NCBI GenBank assembly: GCA_017654935.2
Contig: CM065689.1
Coordinates: forward strand, 61,506,172 to 61,570,171
Length of the DNA stretch: 64,000 nt
DNA from: Phymorhynchus buccinoides
Taxonomy: Eukaryota > Mollusca > Gastropoda > Neogastropoda > Raphitomidae
Reading direction: 5' to 3'
Positions 11,446 through 23,020 of the stretch are shown here, piece after piece; position 1 is the stretch's first letter, and every line of letters begins with the position of its first letter. Under the pieces are notes generated by a model. That model was not told where the DNA came from, ran no database searches, and saw only the letters and a program-made list of their open reading frames with translations. Made by a program: the position numbers and the translations under genes.

Positions 11446-13926
11446 ACCCTCCTACCTCCTCTCACCACCACCCCTTAGCCCTTGTCCTGTCTTTTGGGTG
11501 ATACACCTCCTACCTCCTCTCACCCCCCCCCCCCTTAGCCCTTGTCCTGTGTCTTTTGGGTGATACACCACCTACCTCCTCTCACCACCACCCCCCTTAG
11601 CCCTTGTCCTGTGTCTTTTGGGTGATACACCCCCTACCTCCTCTCACCACCCCTTAGCCCTTGTCCTGTGTCTTTTGGGTGATACACCTCCTACCTCCTC
11701 TCACCACCACCCCTTAGCCCTTGTCCTGTGTCTTTTGGGTGATACACCTCCTACCTCCTCTCACCACCCCTTAGCCCTTGTCCTGTGTCTTTTGGGTGAT
11801 ACACCTCCTACCTCCTCTCACCACCACCCCTTAGCCCTTGTCCTGTGTCTTTTGGGTGATACACCTCCTACCTCCTCTCACCACCACCCCTTAGCCCTTG
11901 TCCTGTGTCTTTTGGGTGATACACCTCCTACCTCCTCTCACCACCACCCCTTAGCCCTTGTCCTGTGTCTTTTGGGTGATGATACACCTCCTACCTCCTC
12001 TCACCACAACCCCTTAGCCCTTGTCCTGTGTCTTTTGGGTGATACACCTCCTACCTCCTCTCATCACCACCCCTTAGCCCTTGTCCTGTGTCTTTTGGGT
12101 GATACACCTCCTACCTCCTCTCACCACCACCCCTTAGCCCTTGTCCTGTGTCTTTTGGGTGATACACCTCCTACCTCCTCTCACCACCACCCCTTAGCCC
12201 TTGTCCTGTGTCTTTTGGGTGATACACCTCACCACCACCCCTACCTCCTCTCACCACCACCCCCCTTAGCCCTTGTCCTGTGTCTTTTGGGTGATACACC
12301 TCCTACCTCCTCTCACCACCACCCCTTAGCCCTTGTCCTGTGTCTTTTGGGTGATACACCTCCTACCTCCTCTCACCACCACCCCTTAGCCCTTGTCCTG
12401 TGTCTTTTGGGTGATACACCTCCTACCTCCTCTCACCACCACCCCTTAGCCCTTGTCCTGTGTCTTTTGGGTGATACACCTCCTACCTCCTCTCACCACC
12501 ACCCCTTAGCCCTTGTCCTGTGTCTTTTGGGTGATACACCCCCTACCTCCTCTCACCACCACCCCTTAGCCCTTGTCCTGTGTCTTTTGGGTGATACACC
12601 TCCTACCTCCTCTCACCACCACCCCTTAGCCCTTGTCCTGTGTCTTTTGGGTGATACACCTCCTACCTCCTCTCACCACCACCCCTTAGCCCTTGTCCTG
12701 TGTCTTTTGGGTGATACACCTCCTACCTCCTCTCACCACCACCCCTTAGCCCTTGTCCTGTGTCTTTTGGGTGATACACCTCCTACCTCCTCTCACCACC
12801 ACCCCTTAGCCCTTGTCCTGTGTCTTTTGGGTGATACACCACCTACCTCCTCTCACCACCACCCCCCTTAGCCCTTGTCCTGTGTCTTTTGGGTGATACA
12901 CCTCCTACCTCCTCTCACCACCACCCCTTAGCCCTTGTCCTGTGTCTTTTGGGTGATACACCCCCTACCTCCTCTCACCACCACCCCTTAGCCCTTGTCC
13001 TGTGTCTTTTGGGTGATACACCTCCTACCTCCTCTCACCACCACCCCTTAGCCCTTGTCCTGTGTCTTTTGGGTGATACACCTCCTACCTCCTCTCACCA
13101 CCACCCCTTAGCCCTTGTCCTGTGTCTTTTGGGTGATACACCTCCTACCTCCTCTCACCACCACCCCTTAGCCCTTGTCCTGTGTCTTTTGGGTGATACA
13201 CCCCCTACCTCCTCTCACCACCACCCCTTAGCCCTTGTCCTGTCTTTTGGGTGATACACCTCCTACCTCCTCTCACCACCACCCCTTAGCCCTTGTCCTG
13301 TGTCTTTTGGGTGATACACCTCCTACCTCCTCTCACCACCACCCCTTAGCCCTTGTCCTGTGTCTTTTGGGTGATACACCACCTACCTCCTCTCACCACC
13401 ACCCCTTAGCCCTTGTCCTATGTCTTTTGGGTGATACACCTCCTACCTCCTCTCACCACCACCCCTTAGCCCTTGTCCTATGTCTTTTGGGTGATACACC
13501 TCCTACCTCCTCTCACCCCCACCCCCCTTAGCCCTTGTATTGTGTCTTTTGGGTGATACACCTCCTACCTCCTCTCACCACCACCCCTTAGCCCTTGTCC
13601 TGTGTCTTTTGGGTGATACACCCCCTACCTCCTCTCACCACCACCCCTTAGCCCTTGTCCTGTGTCTTTTGGGTGATACACCCCCTACCTCCTCTCACCA
13701 CCCCTTAGCCCTTGTCCTGTGTCTTTTGGGTGATACACCTCCTACCTCCTCTCACCCCCACCCCCCTTAGCCCTTGTCCTGTGTCTTTTGGGTGATACAC
13801 CTCCTACCTCCTCTCACCACCCCTTAGCCCTTGTCCTGTGTCTTTTGGGTGATACACCCACTACCTCCTCTCACCACCCCTTAGCCCTTGTCCTGTGTCT
13901 TTTGGGTGATACACCCCCTACCTCCT
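11446..13926 (+). repeat. 60 bp minisatellite (about 41 copies)
   Basis: The unit contains GTGTCTTTTGGGTGATACAC, CTCCTACCTCCTCTCACCAC and CACCCCTTAGCCCTTGTCCT. A 57 bp form lacks one CAC. A few copies carry extra C or an inserted CACCACCACC (near 12229). Open frames of 417, 121, 98, 76 and 109 residues follow one another and break only where the length changes by a non-multiple of three. No gene is inferred. Confidence 0.96.
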
Positions 13927-14475
13927 GTGTGAGGGTACGACTAATCAGTTTGTTGTCAAGGCACTTCAACTGTCACCCCCTCCATTCTTTAGGTCGTGGT
14001 GATAAACAATACATAAGGTTGTGTGAGGGTACGACTAATCAGTTTGGAACTAGGGCCACTGCTAAAAGAGACAAGTTCAAAAGACAAGGTGAAGGTCAAT
14101 CCACCTCCCAACTTTGAACCTGTAACTGCAAACATGTTAAAGTTATGGCTAAGACACCTAGGACAATCCAAAGGTGTACGTCCTGACCTTGACCTTGCAA
14201 ACATATTAAAGTTATGGCTAAGACACCAATAGGACAATCCAAAGGTGTGCGTCCTGACCTTGACACCATGTTAAAGTTATGGCTAAGACACCTAGGACAA
14301 TCCAAAGGTGTACGTCCTGACCTTGACCTTGCAAACATGTTAAAGTTATGGCTAAGACACCTAGGACAATCCAAAGGTGTACGTCCTGACCTTGACCTTG
14401 CAAACATGTTAAAGTTATGGCTAAGACACCAATAGGACAATCCAAAGGTGTACATCCTGACCTTGACCTTGACTC
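13927..14475 (+). repeat. 26 bp direct repeat and five 69 bp units
   Basis: GTGTGAGGGTACGACTAATC plus six further bases occurs at 13927-13952 and again at 14021-14046. About five copies of a 69 bp unit then follow (14120-14475). Each contains GTTAAAGTTATGGCTAAGAC, GACAATCCAAAGGTGTACG and TGACCTTGACCTTGC. Two units are shortened. Confidence 0.88.
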
Positions 14476-15340
14476 GTGCCCAATACTCAGAATCACCAGA
14501 AGTCATTGCACCCACATTTTATTTATCTTTATTTTGTCCATTATAGTCCCGTCAACAGTTATGGTCATCTCAGGACTGTCACCACGTACAGTTCGACCAT
14601 TTATCACAAAACACTCATCAATGTCTATCTGACCAGCGTTCAACAACCTGGAAGCATAGCACCCACATTCCAAGTTTAAGCATCGTAAGTCCAACAAAAA
14701 GAAATGTCGGTTTTCAAGGTCAAGGTCAGCATGGTTATGATTGATCCACGGACCCCTCCCACACATGGTGATACACCAACACATAAAACTTGAAGCGATT
14801 CTGTCCATCAGTTCAGGATATAACCCAGACAGACAGATCATAGATCGGGTAAAGGACAAGAAGATCAATGCTCTTAGTGTTGGTACTAATCCCTCACTTC
14901 ACCAGTGCAGCCACTATTGGCTGGTGTCGGATAATCCCTCTATTCCCCCCCCCACCAGATTTCACCCCCTGGACAAATCCAGTGGGCTCCATTGCTAGGA
15001 GGGCTGTTGTTGAATAAATATTATCCCAACACACTGATTGCTGTTTGTGTTGGAGATTTGGTCATATATGAATCTACCTTGGTTTGTGTTTCGTGTGCGT
15101 GTGTGTGTAAGTAGAAAAAGAGAACTAGGCTGTAAGAGTGTGAGGAGGTGGAGTTATGTATGATTTGTATTGTCATAATCATGTACTCATATTTGCGCAC
15201 GGCTGTGTGTGCAGTAGTGCACGTGGCTGAATGTCATTAGATTCAGCCCCAACAATGGCGATAATGTAGCTGTACATAATAAAAAAAATATTATGTGTGT
15301 GCTTCAACCACGTACGTGTATGTATGAGTTCGGTGATAAA
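14476..15340. other. Unique region, no recognised gene
   Basis: About 860 bases without arrays. A minus open frame of 121 residues (14503-14868) has no family motif I recognise. It lies next to TGACCTTG-type repeats, so it may be old mobile-element sequence. Confidence 0.4.
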
Positions 15341-15347
15341 CGCGCGC

Positions 15348-15428
<81 letters not shown>
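15341..15428 (+). repeat. (CG)10-(TG)n alternating tract
   Basis: Twenty bases of CG dinucleotides pass directly into about 68 bases of TG dinucleotides. The whole is an uninterrupted alternating pyrimidine-purine run of about 88 bases, the classic composition for Z-DNA. Confidence 0.97.
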
Positions 15429-15429
<1 letters not shown>

Positions 15430-15685
15430 CCACCTATGCGTGTGTGCGCGTACGCGCATAGTTTTTCCTAAGTAGCTGGATTAAACATTTGTATTATTAT
15501 GGTTCTTTACGCTAAATGAATTAAGCTTCATTGCTTCATCCCGTCTTCGTTTACTCCCACCCCCTTCCCTCTATCTTTCTCATTCCCCTTTATATCACCA
15601 TCTCTTGAAACTGTCTCTCACAATTCCGCTTTCCCTAAATCACTAAGCTTTTCTCCCTTTCTTTCTCTTTGCTACATCAGTTTGC
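15429..15685. other. Pyrimidine-rich unique spacer
   Basis: Unique sequence with several CT-rich stretches (15540-15680). No gene is seen. Confidence 0.5.
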
Positions 15686-17048
15686 GACGTCCCCTTTACA
15701 ACAAACCATTGACAGTCAGAGAATCAAAGAACACAGAGAAGGGGCAGACGACGTCCCCTTTACAACAAACCATTGACAGTCAGAGAATCAAAGAACACAG
15801 AGAAGGGGCAGACGACGTCCCCTTTACAACAAACCATTGACAGTCAGAGAATCAAAGAACACAGAGAAGGGGCAGACGACGTCCCCTTTACAACAAACCA
15901 TTGACAGAGAAACAAGGAACACAGTGAAGGGGCAGACGACGTCCCCTTTACAACAAACCATTGACAGAGAAACAAGGAACACAGAGAAGGGGCAGACGAC
16001 GTCCCCTTTACAACAAACCATTGACAGAGAAACAAAGAACACAGTGAAGGGGCAGACGACGTCCCCTTTACAACAAACCATTGACAGAGAAACAAAGAAC
16101 ACAGAGAAGGGGCAGACGACGTCCCCTTTACAACAAACCATTGACAGAGAAACAAAGAACACAGAGAAGGGGCAGACGACGTCCCCTTTACAACAAACCA
16201 TTGACAGAGAAACAAGGAACACAGTGAAGGGGCAGACGACGTCCCCTTTACAACAAACCATTGACAGAGAATCAAAGAACACAGAGAAGGGGCAGACGAC
16301 GTCCCCTTTACAACAAACCATTGACAGAGAATCAAAGAACACAGTGAACGGGCAGACGACGTCCCCTTTACAACAAACCATTGACAATCAGAGAAACAAC
16401 GAACACAGAGAAGGGGCAGACGACGTCCCCTTTACAACAAACCATTGACAGTCAGAGAAACAAAGAACACAGTGAAGGGGCAGACGACGTCCCCTTTACA
16501 ACAAACCATTGACAGAGAAACAAAGAACACAGTGAAGGGGCAGATGACGTCCCCTTTACAACAAACCATTGATCAGAGAAACAACGAACACAGAGAAGGG
16601 GCAGACGACGTCCCCTTTACAACAAACCATTGACAGTCAGAGAAACAAAGAACACAGAGAATGGGCAGACGACGTTCCCTTTACAACAAACCATTGACAG
16701 TTAGAGAAACAAAGAACACAGAGAAGGGGCAGACGACGTTCCCTTTACAACAAACCATTGACAGTCAGAGAAACAAAGAACACAGAGAAGGGGCAGACGA
16801 CGTCCCCTTTACAACAAACCATTGACAGTCAGAGAAACAAAGAACACAGAGAAGGGGCAGACGACGTTCCCTTTACAACAAACCATTGACAGTCAGAGAA
16901 ACAAAGAACACAGAGAAGGGGCAGACGACGTTCCCTTTACAACAAACCATTGACAATCAGAGAAACAACGAACACAGTGAAGGGGCAGACGACGTCCCCT
17001 TTACAACAAACCATTGACAGAGAAACAAAGAACACAGTGAAGGGGCAG
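15686..17048 (+). repeat. 60-64 bp minisatellite (about 22 copies)
   Basis: The unit contains GGGGCAGACGACGTCCCC, TTTACAACAAACCATTGACA and AGAGAAACAAAGAACACAG. A 4 bp AGTC segment is present in some copies (64 bp) and absent in others (60 bp). Runs of the 60 bp class are open on both strands (203 residues on +, 187 and 163 on -), as expected for a unit of 20 codons. Confidence 0.95.
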
Positions 17049-17831
17049 ATCCCTCTTTTCCGGCGTGTGTGCGTGTGTCTAGAACACTGCTGCTGTGAGG
17101 ATATGAATACTGCAAACGCTTCTCAAGTCCCGCTTCTAGATCAAATGGGATTTGGTCAGCGAGTGCCGTCCTACCAATACTAAAGATCAGCTTTCAGATT
17201 GTCTAAATGTTAAGTTATTTTTCTGCGTGATTATAAAGCACTTCCTTGCACCTCCCTTCTTATTTTTGTTCATTGCCTAAATATAATGTTCAATTTGAAT
17301 CATGTTTCAGATTCTGCGCTTACTTAATGTAATTCTGTGATCTCCCCTGCCACAATGCAATCGATGGACTCGCAAAGATGAACATATTTGAAAAGGAACT
17401 GACTGCATCATCAGTGAAACACAATACAAACAATCCCCTATACTGTTATCCATGCCTGCTGTCAGCAAGTTACGCTCCCTTAGCCCGCTAACCAACCATG
17501 TTGTCAAGGAACTGACTGCATCATCAGTGAAACAGACAATGCACGACAATACAATACAAACAAGCCACCATATTGTTACCCACGCCTGCTGTCAGCAAGT
17601 TACGCTCACTTTGCATGTTAAACAATTTAAGTAGAACAACTTTCTTGAAGTGTGATTTATAATAATGCCTGTAACATATACAAGTATTGAGTTCGAAAAG
17701 AAATGCCAATTCAAATCAGATGTTTTAAATTGAAAAACAAACCCACTGAAAAAGAATGCAGCACTCAGAGACACACAAATATGGCAGATAAATCTGTTTC
17801 AGACATACAGTTCAGGGTCGATTTTCCTTAA
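17049..17831. other. Unique spacer with a two-copy direct repeat
   Basis: Two copies of a unit of about 110 bp lie at about 17393-17478 and 17506-17610. Both have GGAACTGACTGCATCATCAG at the start and GCCTGCTGTCAGCAAGTTAC at the end. The rest is unique and AT-rich, with no gene recognised. Confidence 0.7.
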
Positions 17832-18860
17832 AGCTCACACACAGAGAACGAAGCGTACACCCCCTTACGTATTGGAAGAGATATTCCAGGTCACACACAG
17901 AGAACGAAGCGTACACCCCCTTCACACACAGAGAACCAAGCGTACACCCCCTTACTTATTGGAAGAGATATTCCAGCTCACACACAGAGAACCAAGCGTA
18001 CACCCCCTTACTGGAAGAGATATTGGAAGATATATTCCAGGTCACACACAGAGAACCAAGCGTACACCCCCTTACTTATTGGAAGAGATATTCCAGGTCA
18101 CACACAGAGAACCAAGCGTACACCCCCTTACTTATTGGAAGAGATATTCCAGGTCACACACAGAGAACCAAGCGTACACCCCCTTACTTATTGGAAGAGA
18201 TATTCCAGGTCACACACAGAGAACCAAGCGTACACCCCCTTACTTATTGGAAGAGATATTCCAGGTCACACACAGAGAACCAAGCGTACACCCCCTTACT
18301 TATTGGAAGAGATATTCCAGGTCACACACAGAGAACCAAGCGTACACCCCCTTACTTATTGGAAGAGATATTCCTGGTCACACACAGAGAACCAAGCGTA
18401 CACCCCCTTACTTATTGGAAGAGATATTCCAGGTCACACACAGAGAACCAAGCGTACACCCCCTTACTTATTGGAAGAGATATTCCAGCTCACACACAGA
18501 GAACCAAGCGTACACCCCCTTACTTATTGGAAGAGATATTCCAGGTCACACACAGAGAACCAAGCGTACACCCCCTTACTTATTGGAAGAGATATTCCAG
18601 GTCACACACAGAGAACCAAGCGTACACCCCCTTACTTATTGGAAGAGATATTCCAGGTCACACACAGAGAACCAAGCGTACACCTCCTTACTTATTGGAA
18701 GAGATATTCCAGGTCACACACAGAGAACCAAGCGTACACCCCCTTACTTATTGGAAGAGATATTCCAGGTCACACACAGAGAACCAAGCGTACACCCCCT
18801 TACTTATTGGAAGAGATATTCCAGCTCACACACAGAGAACCAAGCGTACACCCCCTTACT
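17832..18860 (+). repeat. 56 bp minisatellite (about 17 copies)
   Basis: The unit contains TTATTGGAAGAGATATTCCA, GGTCACACACAGAGAACCAA and GCGTACACCCCCTTAC. The array is interrupted at 18861 by a LINE fragment. Twenty-six bases of one more unit follow the fragment at 19150, which shows the fragment was inserted into the array. Confidence 0.94.
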
Positions 18861-19149
18861 AACAGAGTAATAACTGCATGGAACAATCTTTCTAATGAAA
18901 CTGTAAATGCATCATCACTAAATATGTTCACAAATCTTATTGACCAAAAATTTAATACTATTATGTACTCCATAAATTTGGAGAAATAAAAAATAAACAA
19001 AACCCCCAAAAAACTAATACACAATAGCCGAAGTAATTCACGGGCAAAAATAATGAAAGAAAAATGAAAATATAAATTTATATACATTTGAGAAAAATAT
19101 TTAGAGGGCAAACGGCTTCAAAAGCCTACAGAGCCTAAACTGATATGAC
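18861..19149 (+). mobile_element. 5'-truncated CR1-like LINE fragment
   Basis: The first 125 bases encode a typical non-LTR reverse-transcriptase ORF2 C-terminus, NRVITAWNNLSNETVNASSL, followed by MFTNLIDQKF and a stop at 18987-18989. This matches the conserved 'RVI-WN-LP-VV-A-S-FK' end of CR1-clade proteins. About 160 bases of AT-rich 3' sequence follow. The left array flank ends in TACT (18857-18860). TACT starts the resumed array unit at 19150-19153, so TACT is a candidate 4 bp target duplication. This is a dead-on-arrival copy with no catalytic domain. Confidence 0.7.
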
Positions 19150-19856
19150 TACTTATTGGAAGAGATATTCCAGGTATAAGAAAACAACCAAATGCAGCAT
19201 TTAACATAATACAAAGACTCATAACATCGTTTTGCAAGTGACGCTGACACACAGACGATACCAATGAACAAATTTCACCTGTCCTGCTAAAGTACATAAA
19301 CTCAGGAAACAGACAAGAATGAAAAATAAGCAACAAAAGGAACATTCACGACAGAGACATATTATTATTATTATTATTATTATTAAAACAGAAATCAAAA
19401 TATCAAAGCACAAAAAATGCGATTTATAATTTCAAAAATGTCTTTTTTCTGGGAGACGCTGTTGTCAGACTTCATGCATTGCATACAATTACCAAAACAA
19501 ATGCAAGTCATAAATAAATAAAAAAAACAAATCAAACCACACAACACAATGACAAACTGGAATACAAACAGCCAAGAACATCACTCCCCCAGAATACCCT
19601 GACAAATAATAAACAAAATATATCACAGCATAGAATTCTTGACAGATTTGCGCCTGCATATGAATAGCAAATCCATCATGAGATTGTTTCAAGACTAACC
19701 TATAAAATATGGCTTCAACACGTTTCCTTTTGAAGGAAAATATCCCCCCCAAAGAATCATTCCCGTATATAGAAATAAATGACAACCTCTTTCATCATGA
19801 TAACAAACATTGTCAAAGAGCTGAAAACGGACGGTCGCATCAAATAAAGGTATGGG
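19150..19856. other. Unique AT-rich region
   Basis: It starts with 26 bases of the 56 bp array unit, then unique AT-rich DNA. A TTA microsatellite lies at about 19361-19384. Minus open frames of 75 to 98 residues show no motif. Confidence 0.5.
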
Positions 19857-20039
19857 CAATCCAATAAAATCATTAGTATATATGTGGAGCGGTGGAGAGA
19901 TGGGTCATCTCAGATGTTCACTAAACAATAAATCCTGGCTTGTTCTCAATCCAATAAAATCATTAGTATATATGTGGAGCGGTGGAGAGATGGGTCATCT
20001 CAGATGTTCACTAAACAACAAATTCTGGCTTGTTCTCAA
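19857..20039 (+). repeat. 90 bp unit in two copies
   Basis: CAATCCAATAAAATCATTAG and GTGGAGCGGTGGAGAGATGG occur at 19857 and again 90 bases later at 19947. The two copies are almost identical. Confidence 0.9.
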
Positions 20040-21416
20040 TCTACTACTGTGTTCATTTCGTCATCTCCTCCCCTAGCCTCACTATCTCCATCCAAAGCAC
20101 ACTACTGTGTTCATTTCGTCATCTCCTCCCCTAGTTTCACTATCTCCATCGTTGCTCCAAAGCACACTACTGTGTTCATTTCGTCATCTCCTCCCCTAGC
20201 CTCACTATCTCCATCGTTGATCCAAAGCACACTACTGTGTTCATTTCGTCATCTCCTCCCCTAGCCTCACTATCTCCATCGTTGCTCCAAAGCACACTAC
20301 TGTGTTCATTTCGTCATCTCCTCCCCTAGCCTCACTATCTCCATCGTTGATCCAAAGCACACTACTGTGTTCATTTCGTCATCTCCTCCCCTAGCCTCAC
20401 TATCTCCATCGTTGCTCCAAAGCACACTACTGTGTTCATTTCGTCATCTCCTCCCCTAGCCTCACTATCTCCATCGTTGCTCCAAAGCACACTACTGTGT
20501 TCATTTCGTCATCTCCTCCCCTAGCCTCACTATCTCCATCGTTGCTCCAAAGCACACTACTGTGTTCATTTCGTCATCTCCTCCCCTAGCCTCACTATCT
20601 CCATCGTTGCTCCAAAGCACACTACTGTGTTCATTTCGTCATCTCCTCCCCTAGCCTCACTATCTCCATCGTTGATCCAAAGCACACTACTGTGTTCATT
20701 TCGTCATCTCCTCCCCTAGCCTCACTATCTCCATCGTTGCTCCAAAGCACACTACTGTGTTCATTTCGTCATCTCCTCCCCTAGCCTCACTATCTCCATC
20801 GTTGCTCCAAAGCACACTACTGTGTTCATTTCGTCATCTCCTCCCCTAGCCTCACTATCTCCATCGTTGCTCCAAAGCACACTACTGTGTTCATTTCGTC
20901 ATCTCCTCCCCTAGCCTCACTATCTCCATCGTTGCTCCAAAGCACACTACTGTGTTCATTTCGTCATCTCCTCCCCTAGCCTCACTATCTCCATCGTTGC
21001 TCCAAAGCACACTACTGTGTTCATTTCGTCATCTCCTCCCCTAGCCTCACTATCTCCATCGTTGCTCCAAAGCACACTACTGTGTTCATTTCGTCATCTC
21101 CTCCCCTAGTTTCACTATCTCCATCGTTGATCCAAAGCACACTACTGTGTTCATTTCGTCATTTCCTCCCCTAGCCTCACTATCTCCATCGTTGATCCAC
21201 CAAAGCACACTACTGTGTTCATTTCGTCATCTCCTCCCCTAGTTTCACTATCTCCATCGTTGATCCAAAGCACACTACTGTGTTCATTTCGTCATTTCCT
21301 CCCCTAGCCTCACTATCTCCATCGTTGATCCACCAAAGCACACTACTGTGTTCATTTCGTCATCTCCTCCCCTAGCCTCACTATCTCCATCGTTGATCCA
21401 AAGCACACTACTGTGT
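20040..21416 (+). repeat. 65 bp minisatellite (about 21 copies)
   Basis: The unit contains CCAAAGCACACTACTGTGTT, CATTTCGTCATCTCCTCCCC and TAGCCTCACTATCTCCATCG. Variants are TAGTTTC for TAGCCTC, TTGCT for TTGAT, and an extra CAC. The last copies form a two-unit higher-order block near 21120-21340. Confidence 0.95.
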
Positions 21417-21521
21417 TCTGTGTTGTTATGTGTGACATATTCAAGATCAGAAGGCCATTACCATTCTTGAACAAACGTTGGTTTGTTTGAACACAATTCT
21501 CTCCACCACTGTTGCTTTGTA

Positions 21522-22687
21522 AGGGTTTCTGATTTTGGGGTGTCTTTTAAGGGGTACGCTCACCCCCTGTTTACAGGTTTAAGGGGTATTTTCACCCCCA
21601 GTTCTAAATTTTAAAGGGTTAAGATAAAAATATGAGAAATTCTACCCCAATTCCTGTGTGTGTGCACACACACTCATTTGTCAGTTTTTGTTTGTTTGCA
21701 GAACAACCTGTTCCTTCTTTGTTTTCAAGTTTTCTTGCACACTTGCCAGACTAGCCCAGCTTTAAGAGCCAGGGCTTTCTGCACAATGTTGTAGAGTTTT
21801 CAGTAGGGCTTTCTGCACAATGTTGTAGTTTTCAGTAGGGCTTTCTGCACAATGTTGTAGAGTTTTCAGTAGGGCTTTCTGCACAATGTTGTAGTTTTCA
21901 GCAGGGCTTTCTGCACAATGTTGTAGTTTTCAGTAGGGCTTTCTGCACAATGTTGTAGAGTTTTCAGCAGGGCTTTCTGCACAATGTTGTAGAGTTTTCA
22001 GTAGGGCTTTCTGCACAATGTTGTAGAGTTTTCAGCAAGGCTTTCTGCACAATGTTGTAGTTTTTCAGCAAGGCTTTCTGCACAATGTTGTAGTTTTCAG
22101 CAGGCCTTTCTGCACAATGTTGTAGAGTTTTCAGCAGGGCTTTCTGCACAATGTTGTAGAGTTTTCAGCAGGGCTTTCTGCACAATGTTGTAGTTTTCAG
22201 TAGGGCTTTCTGCACAATGTTGTAGAGTTTTCAGTAGGGCATTCTGCACAATGTTGTAGTTTTCAGTAGGGCTTTCTGCACAATGTTGTAGAGTTTTCAG
22301 CAGGGCTTTCTGCACAATGTTGTAGAGCTTTCAGTAGGGCTTTCTGCACAATGTTGTAGTTTTCAGTAGGGCTTTCTACACAATATTGTAGAGTTTTCAG
22401 TAGGGCATTCTGCATAATGTTGTAGTTTTCAGTAGGGGCCTAGATCTAGGCTGGTGACTCCAGCTTCTGGCAGTAGCTAGCCTAGCAGACCACTGTAATA
22501 CAGCAAAGTCATTAGCTTACTGAAAAGTAACGACCGTGTTAACGCACGAATCATCATTTTAATGCGTCATCTAACCTCCTACCTGAGATTTTAAAGGGTA
22601 AATCTCACGCATGGTTTGAGATTCTAGGGGGTGATTTGAGAGCTCTAGTGCGTAAATATGCACAATCTCTACGTTTTCAGAAACCCT
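21522..22687. mobile_element. Element X copy 1: TIR element with internal array
   Basis: It is bounded by AGGGTTTCTGA (21522-21532) and its inverse TCAGAAACCCT (22677-22687). Subterminal regions (TTAAGGGGTACGC and ATTTTAAAGGG on the left; TTTTAATGCGTCATCT and AAGGGTAAATCTCACGCATG on the right) are also found in copy 2 at 56999-60399. The interior is a tandem array (21771-22435). No transposase is seen. A TTAA at 21547-21550 is the same site that carries a piggyBac-type insertion in copy 2. Ends of CAGGG type suggest a hAT-like or other cut-and-paste family, but no target duplication is evident here. Family assignment is open. Confidence 0.65.
21771..22435 (+). repeat. ~35-40 bp array inside element X copy 1
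   Basis: About eighteen copies of GGGCTTTCTGCACAATGTTG followed by TAGAGTTTTCAGTA or TAGTTTTCAGTA. The presence or absence of AG in TAGAG makes two length classes. The array is not found in copy 2, except for one related segment, GCACAATCTTGTAGAAAT, near 60155. Confidence 0.93.
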
Positions 22688-22746
22688 GCAGTGTACTGTG
22701 TGGGTGAGAGTCATATAGGCAGATCTGACACATCCATTTATGAGGA

Positions 22747-23020
22747 TGATGTGGGGTTGCTTCCCTTTGACTCTGGTTCATGAAGTGCTAGGCGAGGGTG
22801 TCGTAAGCAGCTTAAATGATGTGTGGTTGCTTCCCTTTGACTCTGGTTCATGCAGTGCTAGGTGAGGGTGTCGTAAGCAGCTTAGATGATGTGGGGTTGC
22901 TTCCCTTTGACTCTTGTTCATGCAGTGCTAGGCGGGGGTGTCGTAAGCAACTTAGATGATGTGGGGTTGCTTCCCTTTGACTCTCGTTGCAGTGCTAGGC
23001 GGGGGTGTCGTAAGGAACTT
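22747..23020 (+). repeat. ~72 bp unit, four copies
   Basis: Four copies share GATGTGGGGTTGCTTCCC, TTTGACTCTGGTTCATG and GGGTGTCGTAAGCAGCTTA. The last copy has lost several bases in the TTCATG segment. Confidence 0.88.

Noticed and set aside
11618..13770. Successive 417, 121, 98 and 76-residue frames as one frameshifted gene
   Set aside because: All are the same 60 bp repeat. The breaks are ordinary length variants in a minisatellite.
14503..14868. 121-residue minus frame as a gene
   Set aside because: No family motif, no splice context and closeness to dispersed TGACCTTG repeats. Nothing supports a real product.
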